Of a stretch of DNA of 64,000 nt, positions 1 to 9,287 are shown in pieces. Positions within the stretch are counted from its first letter, which is position 1. Each line of letters opens with the position of its first letter. The DNA comes from Comamonas phosphati. Its GTDB lineage: Bacteria; Pseudomonadota; Gammaproteobacteria; Burkholderiales; Burkholderiaceae_C. The stretch lies in assembly GCF_014637085.1 (NCBI RefSeq), contig NZ_BMEU01000023.1, forward strand, positions 1 to 64,000, read 5' to 3'. The translations under genes and the position numbers were made by a program. The notes beneath the pieces were generated by a model. That model saw only the letters and a list, made by a program, of their open reading frames with translations, did not search any database and had not been told where the DNA came from.

Positions 1-104
1 AAGCCTTGCATTGTAGCACAGCTTTTTAGCGGCCAGGGAAAGAATTTCCAAACTTCCTCAACCACCTGCGAAGTGCATCTCGCTCAGTGAAGCCTTGCAT
101 TGTA
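1..104. repeat. 15-bp direct repeat at the left edge
   Basis: The 15 bases AAGCCTTGCATTGTA occur at 1-15 and again at 90-104. Read on the minus strand both copies give TACAAT followed by GCAAGGCTT, so they could be two copies of a -10 element with its start-site region, driving a leftward gene outside the window. No good -35 box is visible. The rest of 1-170 shows no gene. Confidence 0.4.
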
Positions 105-170
105 CACAGATTTAATCCACACACTCAACTCGGGATCACCTAATCAAGCCACTCGCACGACCCTCTCAGC

Positions 171-198
171 AAAAAAGACACCCCTTCGGGTGTCTTTT
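171..198 (-). terminator. Rho-independent terminator after tRNA-Ser
   Basis: A 7-bp perfect stem GACACCC/GGGTGTC with a 4-base loop is extended by A/T pairs; read leftward it ends in a run of six T. It lies 5 bases beyond the tRNA 3' end. Confidence 0.85.
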
Positions 199-203
199 CA
201 ATC

Positions 204-296
204 TGGCGGAAACGGAGGGATTCGAACCCTCGATGAGGCTCTACACCCCATACTCCCTTAGCAGGGGAGCACCTTCGGCCACTCGGTCACGTTTCC
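204..296 (-). tRNA. tRNA-Ser (anticodon GCU)
   Basis: The minus strand begins GGAAACGTGACCGAGTGGCC and ends with a matching 3' acceptor arm and an encoded CCA (204-206). The T arm carries GGTTCGAATCC, the anticodon loop reads CTGCTAA (GCU, serine AGC/AGU codons), and there is a long variable arm typical of class II tRNAs; total 93 nt. A possible -10 box, TAGAAT on the minus strand (308-313), sits 11 bases upstream inside a short palindrome (GCGCTA-GAA-TAGCGC). The tRNA lies 53 bases downstream of lysC on the same strand. Confidence 0.95.
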
Positions 297-349
297 GGCT
301 TGGCGCTATTCTAGCGCGGTTTTTTGACCGTCTCCGGCAAAAAACTATT

Positions 350-1615
350 TTATTCACTTTTGTCCAAACCGAAAGCGGTGTGCAGTGCACGCACAGCCAG
401 CTCCAGGTATTTTTCGTCGATCACGACAGAGGTCTTGATCTCGGAGGTGGAGATCATCTGGATGTTCACTCCTTCCTTGCTCAGCGTACGGAACATGGTG
501 GATGCCACACCGACATGGCTGCGCATGCCGATACCGACGATGCTGACTTTGGCGATGTTGAGGTTGCCCACCACATCGGCAGCGCCCAGGGTCGGCACCA
601 CCTTTTCGCGCAGCAGCTCCAGCGCGCGCTGGTAGTCACCCTGGCTCACGGTGAAGCTGAAATCAGTCTTGCCATCCTTGGAGATGTTCTGGATGATCAC
701 GTCCACTTCGATGTTGGCATCGGCCACGGGACCCAGGATGTCGGCGGCCACGCCGGGAGTGTCGGGCACGCCGAGCACGGAGATCTTGGCTTCGCCGCGA
801 TTGAAAGCGATGCCGGATACGACGGCCTTTTCCATTTTTTCGTCTTCCTCAAAAGTAATCAGCGTGCCGGACTTGGCTTCTTCTTCCAGATCGATGTCCC
901 AGGGCGTGAAGCTGGAGAGTACGCGCATGGGCACCTTGTATTTGCCGGCGAATTCCACCGAGCGGATCTGCAGCACCTTGGAGCCCAGGCTGGCCATTTC
1001 CAGCATTTCCTCGAAGCTCACGGTACCCAGACGCTTGGCGGCAGGCACCACGCGCGGGTCGGTGGTGTAGACGCCGTCGACGTCGGTATAGATCAGGCAC
1101 TCTGCAGCCTTGAGCGCCGCCGCCACGGCCACGGCCGAGGTATCGGAGCCGCCACGGCCCAGGGTCGTGATGTGGCCTTCAGGATCGATACCCTGGAAAC
1201 CGGTCACGATGACGACGCGGCCAGCGTCCAGGTCGGCGCGCACGCGCTTGTCGTCGATGGACTCGATACGAGCCTTGGTGAAGCTGCTGTCGGTGCGCAC
1301 CGGCACCTGCCAGCCCGCATAGCTCACGGACTCCATGCCCTCGGCCTGCAGCGCAATGGCCAGCAGCGCAGACGATGCTTGCTCGCCGGTGGCGGCCAGC
1401 ATGTCCAGCTCACGGTAGTACGAAGTCTTGGCATGGCTGGGAGCCAGCTCGCTGGCCAGGCCCAGCAGACGGTTGGTTTCGCCACTCATGGCGCTGGGAA
1501 CGACCACCATCTGGTGACCAGCCCGAGCCCACTTGGCCACGCGCTTGGCGACGTTGCGGATGCGCTCTGTCGAGCCCATCGAGGTGCCGCCGTATTTATG
1601 AACGATCAGTGCCAT
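350..1615 (-). CDS. lysC: Aspartate kinase
   Basis: Phosphorylates aspartate in the first step of lysine, threonine and methionine synthesis. The 421-residue product starts MALIVHKYGG, the conserved kinase start with the KYGGTS motif, so the ATG at 1615 was chosen although the frame is open further upstream. The N-terminal ~250 residues are the amino-acid-kinase domain (TGFQG, GRGGSDTSAVA, YTDVDGVYTTDPR); the rest holds two ACT domains (VVSGIAFNRGEAKISV; VSIVGIGMRSHVGVA), the usual site of lysine/threonine feedback control. Length matches monofunctional class aspartokinases of proteobacteria. It follows tilS by 97 bases on the same strand. No obvious Shine-Dalgarno sequence is seen. Confidence 0.97.
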   Translation of the reverse strand: MALIVHKYGGTSMGSTERIRNVAKRVAKWARAGHQMVVVPSAMSGETNRLLGLASELAPSHAKTSYYRELDMLAATGEQASSALLAIALQAEGMESVSYAGWQVPVRTDSSFTKARIESIDDKRVRADLDAGRVVIVTGFQGIDPEGHITTLGRGGSDTSAVAVAAALKAAECLIYTDVDGVYTTDPRVVPAAKRLGTVSFEEMLEMASLGSKVLQIRSVEFAGKYKVPMRVLSSFTPWDIDLEEEAKSGTLITFEEDEKMEKAVVSGIAFNRGEAKISVLGVPDTPGVAADILGPVADANIEVDVIIQNISKDGKTDFSFTVSQGDYQRALELLREKVVPTLGAADVVGNLNIAKVSIVGIGMRSHVGVASTMFRTLSKEGVNIQMISTSEIKTSVVIDEKYLELAVRALHTAFGLDKSE

Positions 1616-1712
1616 TGGATACAAAGGGGTGACGAAACTGCCTGCCACGGCGCAGGTCGACAAGGGTTTTGGCGCGCCGCCGGTTTTCGTACAAAAAATA
1701 AAGGACCAAAAC

Positions 1713-2717
1713 CTAGAAATTGTACCAATCGAGCATCAGCCCCTGGCGTTCGATAAAACCACGGCCCACCTTGATATGGATGCGGTGCCCTCGTGTAGTG
1801 CAAACGCGGATCTGCGTCATCAGCTGGGAAAGCTGCGCCGCAGTGGGCGTGGTGGCATGCTGGCTGCGCAGCCAATGGCGCAGCACATTGGCCAGCCTTG
1901 CATCGCCCAGCTGCTGCAAGGCCGCGATGCGAGGCGGCATTCCCACCACCTGCATATCGGATACGGCCACCTCCTCCAATACCTCGGCCGCCTTGGCACA
2001 ATGCGCGCTGCTGCGCGCAAACGTTGCACGAAACTGCGGAAAGGTCTGCTCCAGTACAGGCAGCAGCTGCGCGCGGATGCGATTGCGCGTATAGCTCGGA
2101 TCGGCGTTGCTGGGGTCCTCCACCCAGTCCTGGCCGCGCAACATCAGCCAATCCCGCAGCGCCTGCCCGGGCACCGCGAGAAAAGGACGGAACCATTCCA
2201 GCCCGGCTCGCCGCCAATGGGCCGGCATGGCCGCCAGCCCCGCCACGCCGGCGCCGCGCGACAGGGCCAGCAGCAGTGTTTCCACCTGGTCGTCCGCGTG
2301 CTGGGCCAAAGCCATGGAGCGCACGGCTTGCTTCAAAGGCTGCCCGGCAGCGTCTGTCCAGGAGCCGCCAGCCGCCGCAATCAGTGCCTCATAGCGTCCC
2401 TGGCGCGCCGCATCCTCGGGGCTCTGGCCCCGAGCGTTTCGCGCATCGATGGCACAGTTCTGGAGAGGAATGCCACGGGCTTCGCACACGGTCTGGCACT
2501 GCTGTGCAAAGCCATCGGCCGCCACCTGCAGGCCGTGGTGCACATGGACAGCCCTCACCTGCCCCGGCCAGCGCTCGGCGCAGGCCAGCAGCAAAGCCGT
2601 GGAGTCCGCTCCGCCGCTGAAAGCCACGGCCAGCGGCAAAGGCGGAGACTCGCCGGCAAACGCGCGGATTGCTGCGTCCACCACATGTGCGTCTCGATCA
2701 GGTTTGGAAGAATTCAT
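1713..2717 (-). CDS. tilS: tRNA(Ile)-lysidine synthase
   Basis: Modifies C34 of the tRNA-Ile with CAU anticodon to lysidine, changing its identity from Met to Ile; an essential cytoplasmic enzyme. The 334-residue product has the PP-loop ATP motif SGGADSTALL near residue 33, the TilS signature region with HHGLQ and HADDQVETLLLALSRGAG, and an RNR tRNA-binding segment (NRIRAQLLPVLEQ). The frame is open upstream, but the ATG at 2717 (MNSSKPDRD) is downstream of the accA terminator and gives a normal N-terminus. It is shorter than the E. coli enzyme (about 430), lacking most of the C-terminal domain, as in many relatives. Confidence 0.94.
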   Translation of the reverse strand: MNSSKPDRDAHVVDAAIRAFAGESPPLPLAVAFSGGADSTALLLACAERWPGQVRAVHVHHGLQVAADGFAQQCQTVCEARGIPLQNCAIDARNARGQSPEDAARQGRYEALIAAAGGSWTDAAGQPLKQAVRSMALAQHADDQVETLLLALSRGAGVAGLAAMPAHWRRAGLEWFRPFLAVPGQALRDWLMLRGQDWVEDPSNADPSYTRNRIRAQLLPVLEQTFPQFRATFARSSAHCAKAAEVLEEVAVSDMQVVGMPPRIAALQQLGDARLANVLRHWLRSQHATTPTAAQLSQLMTQIRVCTTRGHRIHIKVGRGFIERQGLMLDWYNF

Positions 2718-2778
2718 GCAAGCAACGATACGGCAGCAGGTGGAGGCCGGCATTCTGACAATCGATGGGCCCAAAAGC

Positions 2779-2815
2779 AAAACGGCTTTCCGGGGCCACC
2801 CGGAAAGCCGTTTTT
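2779..2815 (-). terminator. Terminator between accA and tilS
   Basis: A 16-base perfect inverted repeat (AAAACGGCTTTCCGGG and its complement) with a 4-base loop, ending in A/T runs on both sides. It sits after the accA stop and 62 bases before the tilS start, so tilS needs read-through or a promoter in the short gap. Confidence 0.9.
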
Positions 2816-2832
2816 GAATTTGCGATCCGCAA

Positions 2833-3810
2833 TCAGCTGTTCTCGGCCTTGGTGTCGGCAAAGCGGCCGTAGCTCTGGATGCGCTCGTAGCGGCGATCCT
2901 GCAGGTCCTTGGGCTTGAGGTCGGCCAACTGGCGGTAGGCATCGCCCAGCGCGCGCTTGAGGAACGCCCCCATCTGCCTAGGGTCGCGGTGAGCACCACC
3001 CACGGGCTCGTTCACGATCTTGTCAATCAGGCCCAGAGCCTTGAGGCGGTGGGCCGTGATGCCCATGGCATCTGCGGCCTCCTGCGCCTTTTCGCCGGTC
3101 TTCCAGAGAATGGAAGCGCAGCCTTCGGGGCTGATCACCGAGTACACCGAGTACTGCAGCATCAGCACCTGATCGGCGACGGCGATCGCCAGCGCGCCGC
3201 CCGAACCGCCTTCGCCGATGATGGTGGTGATGATGGGCGTCTGCAGCTGGGCCATCTCGTAGATGTTGCGACCGATGGCTTCGGACTGGCCGCGCTCCTC
3301 GGCATCGATGCCGGGAAAGGCGCCGGGCGTATCCACGAAGGTGAACACCGGCAGCTTGAACTTCTCTGCCGTCTTCATCAGGCGCAGGGCCTTGCGGTAG
3401 CCCTCGGGGCGCGTCATGCCGAAGTTGCGCAGCGTGCGCTCCTTGGTGTCACGGCCCTTCTGGTGGCCGATGACCATGCAAGGCATGCCGTTGAAGCGGG
3501 CCAGGCCGCCGACGATGGACAGGTCGTCCGAGAAGTGGCGGTCGCCGTGCATTTCGACGAAGTCGGTGAAGCACTCGCGCACGTAGTCCAGCGTGTAGGG
3601 ACGCTCGGTGTGACGGGCGATCTTGGTGATCTGCCACGGGGTCAGATCGCTGTAGATATCCTTGGTCAGCTGCAGGCTTTTCTTACTGAGCTGTTCGATC
3701 TCTTCCGAGATATCGACTGCGCTTTCAGTCTGCACATAGCGCAGTTCCTCGATTTTGGATTCGAGCTCGGCAATAGGCTGCTCAAAATCCAGAAAGTTCT
3801 TTTTCGCCAA
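2833..3810 (-). CDS. accA: Acetyl-CoA carboxylase carboxyltransferase subunit alpha
   Basis: With AccD it transfers the carboxyl group from biotin-BCCP to acetyl-CoA, giving malonyl-CoA for fatty acid synthesis. The 325-residue product aligns end to end with the family (E. coli 319): it begins with the helical [10 protein letters not shown] segment and carries [19 protein letters not shown], the oxyanion-hole/CoA-binding regions [18 protein letters not shown] and [20 protein letters not shown], and EGCASILWK. It lies 60 bases after the glycosylase gene in the same leftward group and is followed by a strong terminator. Confidence 0.97.
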   Translation of the reverse strand: MAKKNFLDFEQPIAELESKIEELRYVQTESAVDISEEIEQLSKKSLQLTKDIYSDLTPWQITKIARHTERPYTLDYVRECFTDFVEMHGDRHFSDDLSIVGGLARFNGMPCMVIGHQKGRDTKERTLRNFGMTRPEGYRKALRLMKTAEKFKLPVFTFVDTPGAFPGIDAEERGQSEAIGRNIYEMAQLQTPIITTIIGEGGSGGALAIAVADQVLMLQYSVYSVISPEGCASILWKTGEKAQEAADAMGITAHRLKALGLIDKIVNEPVGGAHRDPRQMGAFLKRALGDAYRQLADLKPKDLQDRRYERIQSYGRFADTKAENS

Positions 3811-3870
3811 CGTATTTCTCCTTGTGCCAGCCTGCTGCAGTGCTTGCAGTCGGCCAGTGAACGGGTGTCA

Positions 3871-4701
3871 TCAAGCCACAGGCTGCGCTTCGAGCGAGCG
3901 CCAAATATACCAAGTTGCAACCGTGCACCACGGTTTCCATGCCTCGGCCACTTCGCGGGCATCGCTGCGACTGACTGGATCGCCCGAAAAATGATTCTGC
4001 GAGATACCGTGGATCAAGCCGGCATCATCGAGCGGCAGCACATTGGGCCGCATCAGGTAGTAGATGAGGAACATCTCGGCCGTCCAGCGGCTGACGCCGC
4101 GAATGGCCATGAGTTCGGCAACGATGGCCTCGTCGGCCATGTCTTGCCACTCATCCAGGTGCAAACGGTTTTCCGTGAAATGCAGCGCCAGGTCCACGAG
4201 GTAGTCCACCTTGCGCGCCGACAATCCGGCGGCGCGCATGTCATCTACCTTGAGCTTGAGCACCAACTCGGGCTTCACCTCGGTCAGCAGCCGCGAAAAC
4301 TTGTTCCACAGCGTCTTGGCCGACTTGGCGGAAATCTGCTGCCCGACGATGGAGCGCGCCAGCGTGGCGAAGGCCCCGTCGGCACCGCCCTCGCGCGGCT
4401 GCAGCGCCTGGCTGCTCAGTTGCGGGATCAGGCGCTTGAGCACGCGGTCGCGGCGCATGAGCTGGCGGCAGGCATCGGCCCAGTAAGCCGGCGCGCCCTC
4501 GGGCAGGGCCAGCTGGATCTTGGCCGCGGCCTTGCCACTCGCAGCACCGCCGCCCAGCTTCATCACGGACAAGGGCGCCTCCGGGCCCATGGGCACGGGC
4601 AGATCGGCGACCAGCGGCAGTTGTTCGAATTCCATGGTGTCCAGATGCCGGGCCGAGGTCATGCCGGCCTCCGCCATCTGTTCAAACCGAATATTGCGCA
4701 C
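3871..4701 (-). CDS. DNA-3-methyladenine glycosylase II-like (AlkA/HhH-GPD family)
   Basis: Probably removes alkylated bases from DNA in base-excision repair. The product is 276 residues; the C-terminal ~200 form the HhH-GPD fold: ATLARSIVGQQIS, the helix-hairpin-helix LMAIRGVSRWTAEMFLIY, and downstream LPLDDAG, where one of the aspartates would be catalytic. It lacks the N-terminal Ada-type domain of fused proteins and has no FeS cysteine cluster, arguing against Nth/MutY. The start is uncertain: GTG at 4701 lies 14 bases after the cysS stop, but methionines at codons 9, 14 and 23 are also possible. Tight spacing suggests co-transcription with cysS. Confidence 0.88.
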   Translation of the reverse strand: MRNIRFEQMAEAGMTSARHLDTMEFEQLPLVADLPVPMGPEAPLSVMKLGGGAASGKAAAKIQLALPEGAPAYWADACRQLMRRDRVLKRLIPQLSSQALQPREGGADGAFATLARSIVGQQISAKSAKTLWNKFSRLLTEVKPELVLKLKVDDMRAAGLSARKVDYLVDLALHFTENRLHLDEWQDMADEAIVAELMAIRGVSRWTAEMFLIYYLMRPNVLPLDDAGLIHGISQNHFSGDPVSRSDAREVAEAWKPWCTVATWYIWRSLEAQPVA

Positions 4702-4715
4702 GTCATAGGATCAGC

Positions 4716-6101
4716 TCAGCCCTTGGCGGCCGCCTCCCAGGTCGTGCCAGCGGCCGAATCCTTGAGCACAATGCCCTGCTCCAGCAGCTCCTTGCGGATG
4801 CGGTCGGCCTCGGCCCAGTTCTTGGCGGCCTTGGCTGCGGCGCGCGCTGCAATCTGCGCTTCGATCGCGGCGGCGTCCACGCCGGCCGCGCCAGCCTGCA
4901 GAAATTTTTGCGGATCGTCCTGCAGCAGGCCCAGGCAGGCACCAAGCGCCTTGAGCAGGCCCGCAGTTGCGGGCGACTTGCTGCGATTGACTTCAGCAGC
5001 CAACTCGAACAGCACGGCCACGGCTTCGGGCGTGCCGAAGTCCTCGTCCATCGCGGCCTTGAAGCGCGCCGCGTAGGCATTGCTCCAGTCGATCTGCGCA
5101 TCCGCCGGCGCCACCAGGCTCAGCGCCGTGTACAGGCGCTTGAGGGCACTGCGCGCATCGTCCAGATGCACATTGGAATAGTTGAGTGGACTGCGGTAGT
5201 GGCTGCGTACCACGAAGAAGCGCACGGTCTCGGCGTCGTACTCCTTGAGCACGTCGCGGATGGTGAAGAAGTTGCCCAGCGACTTGGACATCTTCTCGTT
5301 GTCCACATTGATGAAGCCGTTGTGCATCCAGGTCCTGGCAAACGGCTTGCCGGTGGCGCCTTCGCTCTGGGCGATCTCGTTCTCGTGGTGCGGGAACTGC
5401 AGGTCCGCGCCGCCGCCATGGATGTCGAAACTCTCGCCCAGCAGCGCGCAGCCCATGGCCGAGCATTCGATGTGCCAGCCGGGGCGACCTTCGCCGAAGG
5501 AACTCTGCCACTTCACGTCGGCGGGCTCCTCGGGCTTGGAGGACTTCCACAGCACGAAGTCCAGCGGGTCGTGCTTGCCGTCGGCCACGGCCACGCGCTC
5601 ACCGGCATTGAGCTCGTCCAGCGACTTGCCCGAAAGCCTGCCGTAGCCGGGGAACTTGCGCACGGCGTAGTTCATGTCGCCATTGCCAGCCTGATAGGCC
5701 AGACCCCTGTCCTGCAGCGTGGCTATCATCGACAGCATCTGCGGCACGTATTCGGTGGCGCGCGGCTCATGCGTGGGACGCTCTATGCCCAGGGCGCCGG
5801 CGTCCTGGTGCAGCGCATCGATCATGCGGTCCGTCAGGCTGCGGATGGTCTCGCCGTTTTCCACGGCACGACGGATGATCTTGTCGTCGATGTCCGTGAT
5901 GTTGCGCACATAGCTCACGCGATAGCCGCTGGCACGCAGCCAGCGCTGCACCACATCGAAGGCGACCATGGAACGCGCGTGGCCCAGATGGCAAAAGTCG
6001 TACACGGTCATGCCGCACACATACATGCGCACATGGCCGGGGTCGATGGGCGAAAACGCTTCCAATGCACGCGACAGCGTGTTGTAGATACGCAAACTCA
6101 T
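4716..6101 (-). CDS. cysS: Cysteinyl-tRNA synthetase
   Basis: Charges tRNA-Cys with cysteine in the cytoplasm. The 461-residue class I enzyme shows the zinc-ligand cysteine in [10 protein letters not shown] near residue 28, the HIGH-type motif HLGHARS, further zinc ligands in WHIECSAM and FPHHENE, and the KMSKS loop (EKMSKSLGN) near residue 270, followed by the DALR-type helical domain. Length equals the E. coli protein. First gene of the leftward cysS-glycosylase-accA group and divergent from the TPR gene. Confidence 0.98.
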   Translation of the reverse strand: MSLRIYNTLSRALEAFSPIDPGHVRMYVCGMTVYDFCHLGHARSMVAFDVVQRWLRASGYRVSYVRNITDIDDKIIRRAVENGETIRSLTDRMIDALHQDAGALGIERPTHEPRATEYVPQMLSMIATLQDRGLAYQAGNGDMNYAVRKFPGYGRLSGKSLDELNAGERVAVADGKHDPLDFVLWKSSKPEEPADVKWQSSFGEGRPGWHIECSAMGCALLGESFDIHGGGADLQFPHHENEIAQSEGATGKPFARTWMHNGFINVDNEKMSKSLGNFFTIRDVLKEYDAETVRFFVVRSHYRSPLNYSNVHLDDARSALKRLYTALSLVAPADAQIDWSNAYAARFKAAMDEDFGTPEAVAVLFELAAEVNRSKSPATAGLLKALGACLGLLQDDPQKFLQAGAAGVDAAAIEAQIAARAAAKAAKNWAEADRIRKELLEQGIVLKDSAAGTTWEAAAKG

Positions 6102-6322
6102 GAATGTCTATATGGGGGAGAAAACTGGCAGTCCAGGGCACCGAGGTCGCACCTGCACCACCGCCCGTTCCGCACGATACTTGGGGACGGCCTACCGGGA
6201 GATGGCCGGCATTGCCCTGCCAGCAGTGCCGTCATGGCACCATACACCCCTCGGCTACAATGGGCTGCAGTATAAGCCCGCGCCGCAGGTCCGCTGTGGC
6301 GGCGCACCGAAAGCACCTACGA

Positions 6323-6874
6323 ATGCCCGTACGCAACCCGATGAGCTCTGCAGTGCGCCTGATGGCGCTGTCCGCTGCGATGGCTGCTGCGCTGATTTGC
6401 GGCAACGCCCATGCCAGCGATTACACCGATATTGCACAGCTACTCAAGAACGGCAAATCCGAACAGGCGCTGCAACGCGCCGATGCCTATCTGGCCGGCA
6501 ATCCCCGTGACCCGCAGATGCGCTTCCTCAAGGCCGTGGCGCTGACCAATCTGAACCGCACTGAAGACGCTGTTGCCACGCTGCGCCAGCTCACCGAAGA
6601 CTACCCGGAGCTACCCGAGCCCTACAACAATCTGGCCGTGATCTACGCGCGCCAGGGTGAGCTCGAGAGGGCCCGCGCTGCGCTGGAAAATGCCGTGCGC
6701 AACAATCCCGACTATGCCGTGGCCCACGAGAACGTCGGCGACATTCACCTGCGGCTGGCCTACCAGTCCTACGCCCAGGCCCGCGCCAAGGGCGGCCGTG
6801 CGGCCAACCTGCAGCCCAAGATGAAGCTGCTCCAAGAGGCCTTGCAGCTCTCGTCCGCTGCCGGGCGCCCCTAG
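6323..6874 (+). CDS. Exported tetratricopeptide-repeat protein
   Basis: Unknown specific function; probably a periplasmic protein-interaction scaffold. The 183-residue product starts MPVRNPMSSAVRLMALSAAM with a Sec signal peptide ending near ALICGNAHAS. Residues ~30-150 form TPR-like helices (DPQMRFLKAVALTNLNRTED, PEPYNNLAVIYARQGELERA, DYAVAHENVGDIHLRLA). The frame is open back to 6104 but the signal peptide fixes the start at 6323 or at the ATG at 6341. It is followed by two cyclophilin genes on the same strand, which suggests a role near envelope protein folding, though this is only context. A TACAAT box at 6256-6261 may be its -10. Confidence 0.85.
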   Translation: MPVRNPMSSAVRLMALSAAMAAALICGNAHASDYTDIAQLLKNGKSEQALQRADAYLAGNPRDPQMRFLKAVALTNLNRTEDAVATLRQLTEDYPELPEPYNNLAVIYARQGELERARAALENAVRNNPDYAVAHENVGDIHLRLAYQSYAQARAKGGRAANLQPKMKLLQEALQLSSAAGRP

Positions 6875-6970
6875 CGGCCGCCCCTGGCCGGGCGCCGCCA
6901 AGCTGCGTCAAACCCAGTGACTGCATTTCAGCCTGCCGCCCCGCAGGCTTTCCCTTTTCAGGAATGTCCC

Positions 6971-7561
6971 ATGCCCAATTGCCGCTCCCTTGCCGACCGC
7001 TTCACCCGCCGCGCCACACTCACGCTGGCAGCAGCCCTGCTGACCATCCCTGCATGGGCGCAGGCCGAACCCCAGGTGCTGCTCAAGACCAGCATGGGCG
7101 ACATCACGGTGGCGCTCAACGAAGCCAAGGCACCCAAGACCGTGGCCAACTTCCTGCAATATGTGCGCGACAGGCATTACGACGGCACGGTGTTCCACCG
7201 CGTGATCGACGGTTTCATGATCCAGGGCGGCGGCATGGACGCCGGCATGAAGGAAAAAGCCACGCGCGCACCTATTGCGCTGGAGGCCGGCAACGGCCTG
7301 AAGAATGACCGCGGCACGATTGCCATGGCACGCACGGGCGATCCCAACTCCGCCACCTCGCAGTTTTTCATCAACGTGGCGAACAACGACATGCTCAATG
7401 CCCCCAAGCCCGACGGCTACGGCTACGCCGTATTCGGCAAGGTCGTCAAAGGCATGGACGTAGTGGACAAAATCCGCACCGTCGCCACGGGCAACCGCGG
7501 CATGCACCAAAATGTGCCTACCACGCCGGTGACGATCCTCTCGGCCACCGAAATCAAGTAA
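6971..7561 (+). CDS. ppiA: Periplasmic peptidyl-prolyl cis-trans isomerase, cyclophilin type
   Basis: Catalyses proline cis-trans isomerisation during folding of exported proteins. 196 residues with a signal peptide ([16 protein letters not shown], cleavage before EPQVLL) and a full cyclophilin domain: [16 protein letters not shown] with the catalytic arginine, [34 protein letters not shown]. The ATG at 6971 with GGAAT upstream was preferred to the in-frame codon at 6917 because it gives a normal signal sequence. Lies 96 bases after the TPR gene and 73 before ppiB, probably one transcript. Confidence 0.95.
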   Translation: MPNCRSLADRFTRRATLTLAAALLTIPAWAQAEPQVLLKTSMGDITVALNEAKAPKTVANFLQYVRDRHYDGTVFHRVIDGFMIQGGGMDAGMKEKATRAPIALEAGNGLKNDRGTIAMARTGDPNSATSQFFINVANNDMLNAPKPDGYGYAVFGKVVKGMDVVDKIRTVATGNRGMHQNVPTTPVTILSATEIK

Positions 7562-7634
7562 CACCTCTGCGCTGCACGCCTTCTCCCGTACAGGAGCGCG
7601 GCGGCCGCCTCTTCACCACCTCAGAAAGACAGAT

Positions 7635-8162
7635 ATGAGCAATCCCCAAGTCGAACTGCACATCACCATCAACGTGGCCGAGACCGCCACGCCCGGCGTG
7701 ATCACACTGGAGCTCGATGCCCAGAACGCGCCCAAGACCGCCGAGAACTTCCTGAACTACGTGAACAAGGGCTTCTACGACGGCACCGTCTTCCACCGCG
7801 TGATCAAGAACTTCATGATCCAGGGCGGCGGCTTCACGGCCGACATGAAGCAGAAGGAAACCGACGCTCCGATCGAGAACGAAGCCAAGAACGGCCTCAA
7901 GAACGACAAGTACACCGTCGCCATGGCCCGTACCAATGATCCGCACAGCGCCACGGCCCAGTTCTTCATCAACGTGGTGGACAACGGCTTCCTGAACCAC
8001 ACCGCCCCCACCGGCCAGGGTTGGGGCTATGCCGTGTTCGGCAAGGTGGTCAAGGGCGAAGACGTGATCGACGCCATCAAGAAGGTGCGCACCACGCGCA
8101 AGGGTTTCCACGACGACGTGCCTTTCGACGCCGTGGTGATCGACAAGGTGGTGGCACTGTAA
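7635..8162 (+). CDS. ppiB: Cytoplasmic peptidyl-prolyl cis-trans isomerase, cyclophilin type
   Basis: Cytoplasmic paralogue of the preceding gene. 175 residues, no signal peptide, with [14 protein letters not shown] (catalytic Arg), [17 protein letters not shown] and [17 protein letters not shown]. The two cyclophilins share about half of their residues and probably arose by tandem duplication, with the first gaining an export signal. Directly followed by a dispersed repeat. Confidence 0.96.
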   Translation: MSNPQVELHITINVAETATPGVITLELDAQNAPKTAENFLNYVNKGFYDGTVFHRVIKNFMIQGGGFTADMKQKETDAPIENEAKNGLKNDKYTVAMARTNDPHSATAQFFINVVDNGFLNHTAPTGQGWGYAVFGKVVKGEDVIDAIKKVRTTRKGFHDDVPFDAVVIDKVVAL

Positions 8163-8163
8163 T

Positions 8164-8260
8164 CCCCCTGAGCCGCTGCGCGGCTTCCCCCTGAGGAGGA
8201 CGACAGCCTTTGCTGCGGGGCGGCCCTTGCTGGCTGTCTCTCTCATGGGCCACGCCGGTT
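8164..8260 (+). repeat. Dispersed intergenic repeat, copy 1
   Basis: First of six copies of a ~95-base GC-rich repeat. It begins CCCCTGAGCCGCTGCGCGGC and contains short palindromes (GCCGC..GCGGC), then CCCCTGAGG, CTGCGGGGCGGCCCTTGCT and GTCTCTC. It starts two bases after the ppiB stop. Other copies: 29681-29780 (reverse), 40103-40197, 61567-61657, 61957-62056, 62578-62670. Confidence 0.85.
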
Positions 8261-8300
8261 TTTGACTGGCGCGCAGCGCCAAGGGTTACTAGTTCTTCTA

Positions 8301-9092
8301 GTGACTACAGATCCTCGTACGACCGTGCCCCAGGTGGCGCAGCTCGTGGCTGCTCCTGCCTGGCGCACGGTCGATTTCATTTCCGACCTGCATCTGCAGC
8401 CCTCGGAGCCGCAGACCGTGCAGGCCTGGCGCGACTATCTGACGCGCACCACGGCCGATGCGACCTTCATCCTGGGCGACCTGTTCGAGGTCTGGGTAGG
8501 GGACGATGCGCTCGACGAGCCGGGCAGCTTCGAGGCCGAGTGCACCGCCGTGCTGCACGCGGCCGCGCAAAAGCGCCCGCTGTTTTTCATGGTCGGCAAC
8601 CGCGACTTTCTGGCGGGCAAGGAATTCCTGCGCCGCAGCGGCATGACCGGACTGGCCGATCCCACGGCCCTGCAGTGGGCCGGGCCGCGCATCCTGCTCA
8701 GCCATGGCGATGCGCTGTGCCTGGACGATGTGGAGTACCAGCAGTTCCGCAGCCTCTCGCGCTCCGCCGCCTGGCGCCAGCAGGTGCTGGCCCAGCCCCT
8801 GGCCGCGCGCCGTGCCCTGGGTAAATCGGCCCGGAGCGAAAGCGAGATGCGCAAGCAGTCCGGCGCGCCCTATGCCGACGCCGACGCCGCCATGACCGCC
8901 ACCTGGATGCTGGCCGCCGCTGCGCCCTGGCTGATCCACGGCCATACGCATCAGCCGGCCGACCATGCGCTGGGACAGGACCGCTGGCGCATCGTGCTCA
9001 GCGACTGGCATATCGATGCGGATACGCAGCGTGCCGAAGTGCTGCGCGTGACGCCCGAGGGCTGGCAGCGGCTCCCGCCCGAGCTGGCCTGA
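8301..9092 (+). CDS. lpxH: UDP-2,3-diacylglucosamine diphosphatase
   Basis: Hydrolyses UDP-2,3-diacylglucosamine to lipid X in lipid A synthesis; peripheral inner-membrane metalloenzyme. The 263-residue product has all calcineurin-like metal motifs: DFISDLHL, GDLFEVWVGDD, GNRDFL, SHGDALC and HGHTHQPA. There is no ATG in a sensible place. GTG at 8301 is the most likely start, because the open frame further upstream lies inside the repeat, and GTG at 8325 is an alternative. Length is close to the ~240 typical of LpxH. Confidence 0.93.
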   Translation: MTTDPRTTVPQVAQLVAAPAWRTVDFISDLHLQPSEPQTVQAWRDYLTRTTADATFILGDLFEVWVGDDALDEPGSFEAECTAVLHAAAQKRPLFFMVGNRDFLAGKEFLRRSGMTGLADPTALQWAGPRILLSHGDALCLDDVEYQQFRSLSRSAAWRQQVLAQPLAARRALGKSARSESEMRKQSGAPYADADAAMTATWMLAAAAPWLIHGHTHQPADHALGQDRWRIVLSDWHIDADTQRAEVLRVTPEGWQRLPPELA

Positions 9093-9232
9093 GCCGCTGT
9101 CGAATGCGGTTGCGCTATGGATTGCAAAGCATTCGGCGCATTCCTTGCATGGATTTCACGATGAAGCACATCAGAAATCGATGAATAACAGGCGCAATCA
9201 GCTATCAAAATTATTAACCAACCCTCAACCGC

Positions 9233-9266
9233 AAACGCCCGCAGCATTCACGCTGCGGGCGTTTTT
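9233..9266 (+). terminator. Terminator after lpxH
   Basis: A 13-base perfect stem (AAACGCCCGCAGC and complement) with a 6-base loop, followed by TTTTT. It lies between convergent lpxH and the acyl-CoA synthetase. The rest of 9093-9232 shows nothing else recognisable. Confidence 0.85.
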
Positions 9267-9287
9267 CATGCCTCGATCCGGCCCGAC

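Noticed and set aside
2989-5076. 695-codon plus-strand frame
   Set aside because: It covers accA, the glycosylase and cysS on the opposite strand; no family motif, and the three leftward genes are certain.
8262-8300. Upstream TTG start for lpxH
   Set aside because: It lies in the dispersed repeat and the added residues are not conserved; GTG 8301 or 8325 is more likely.
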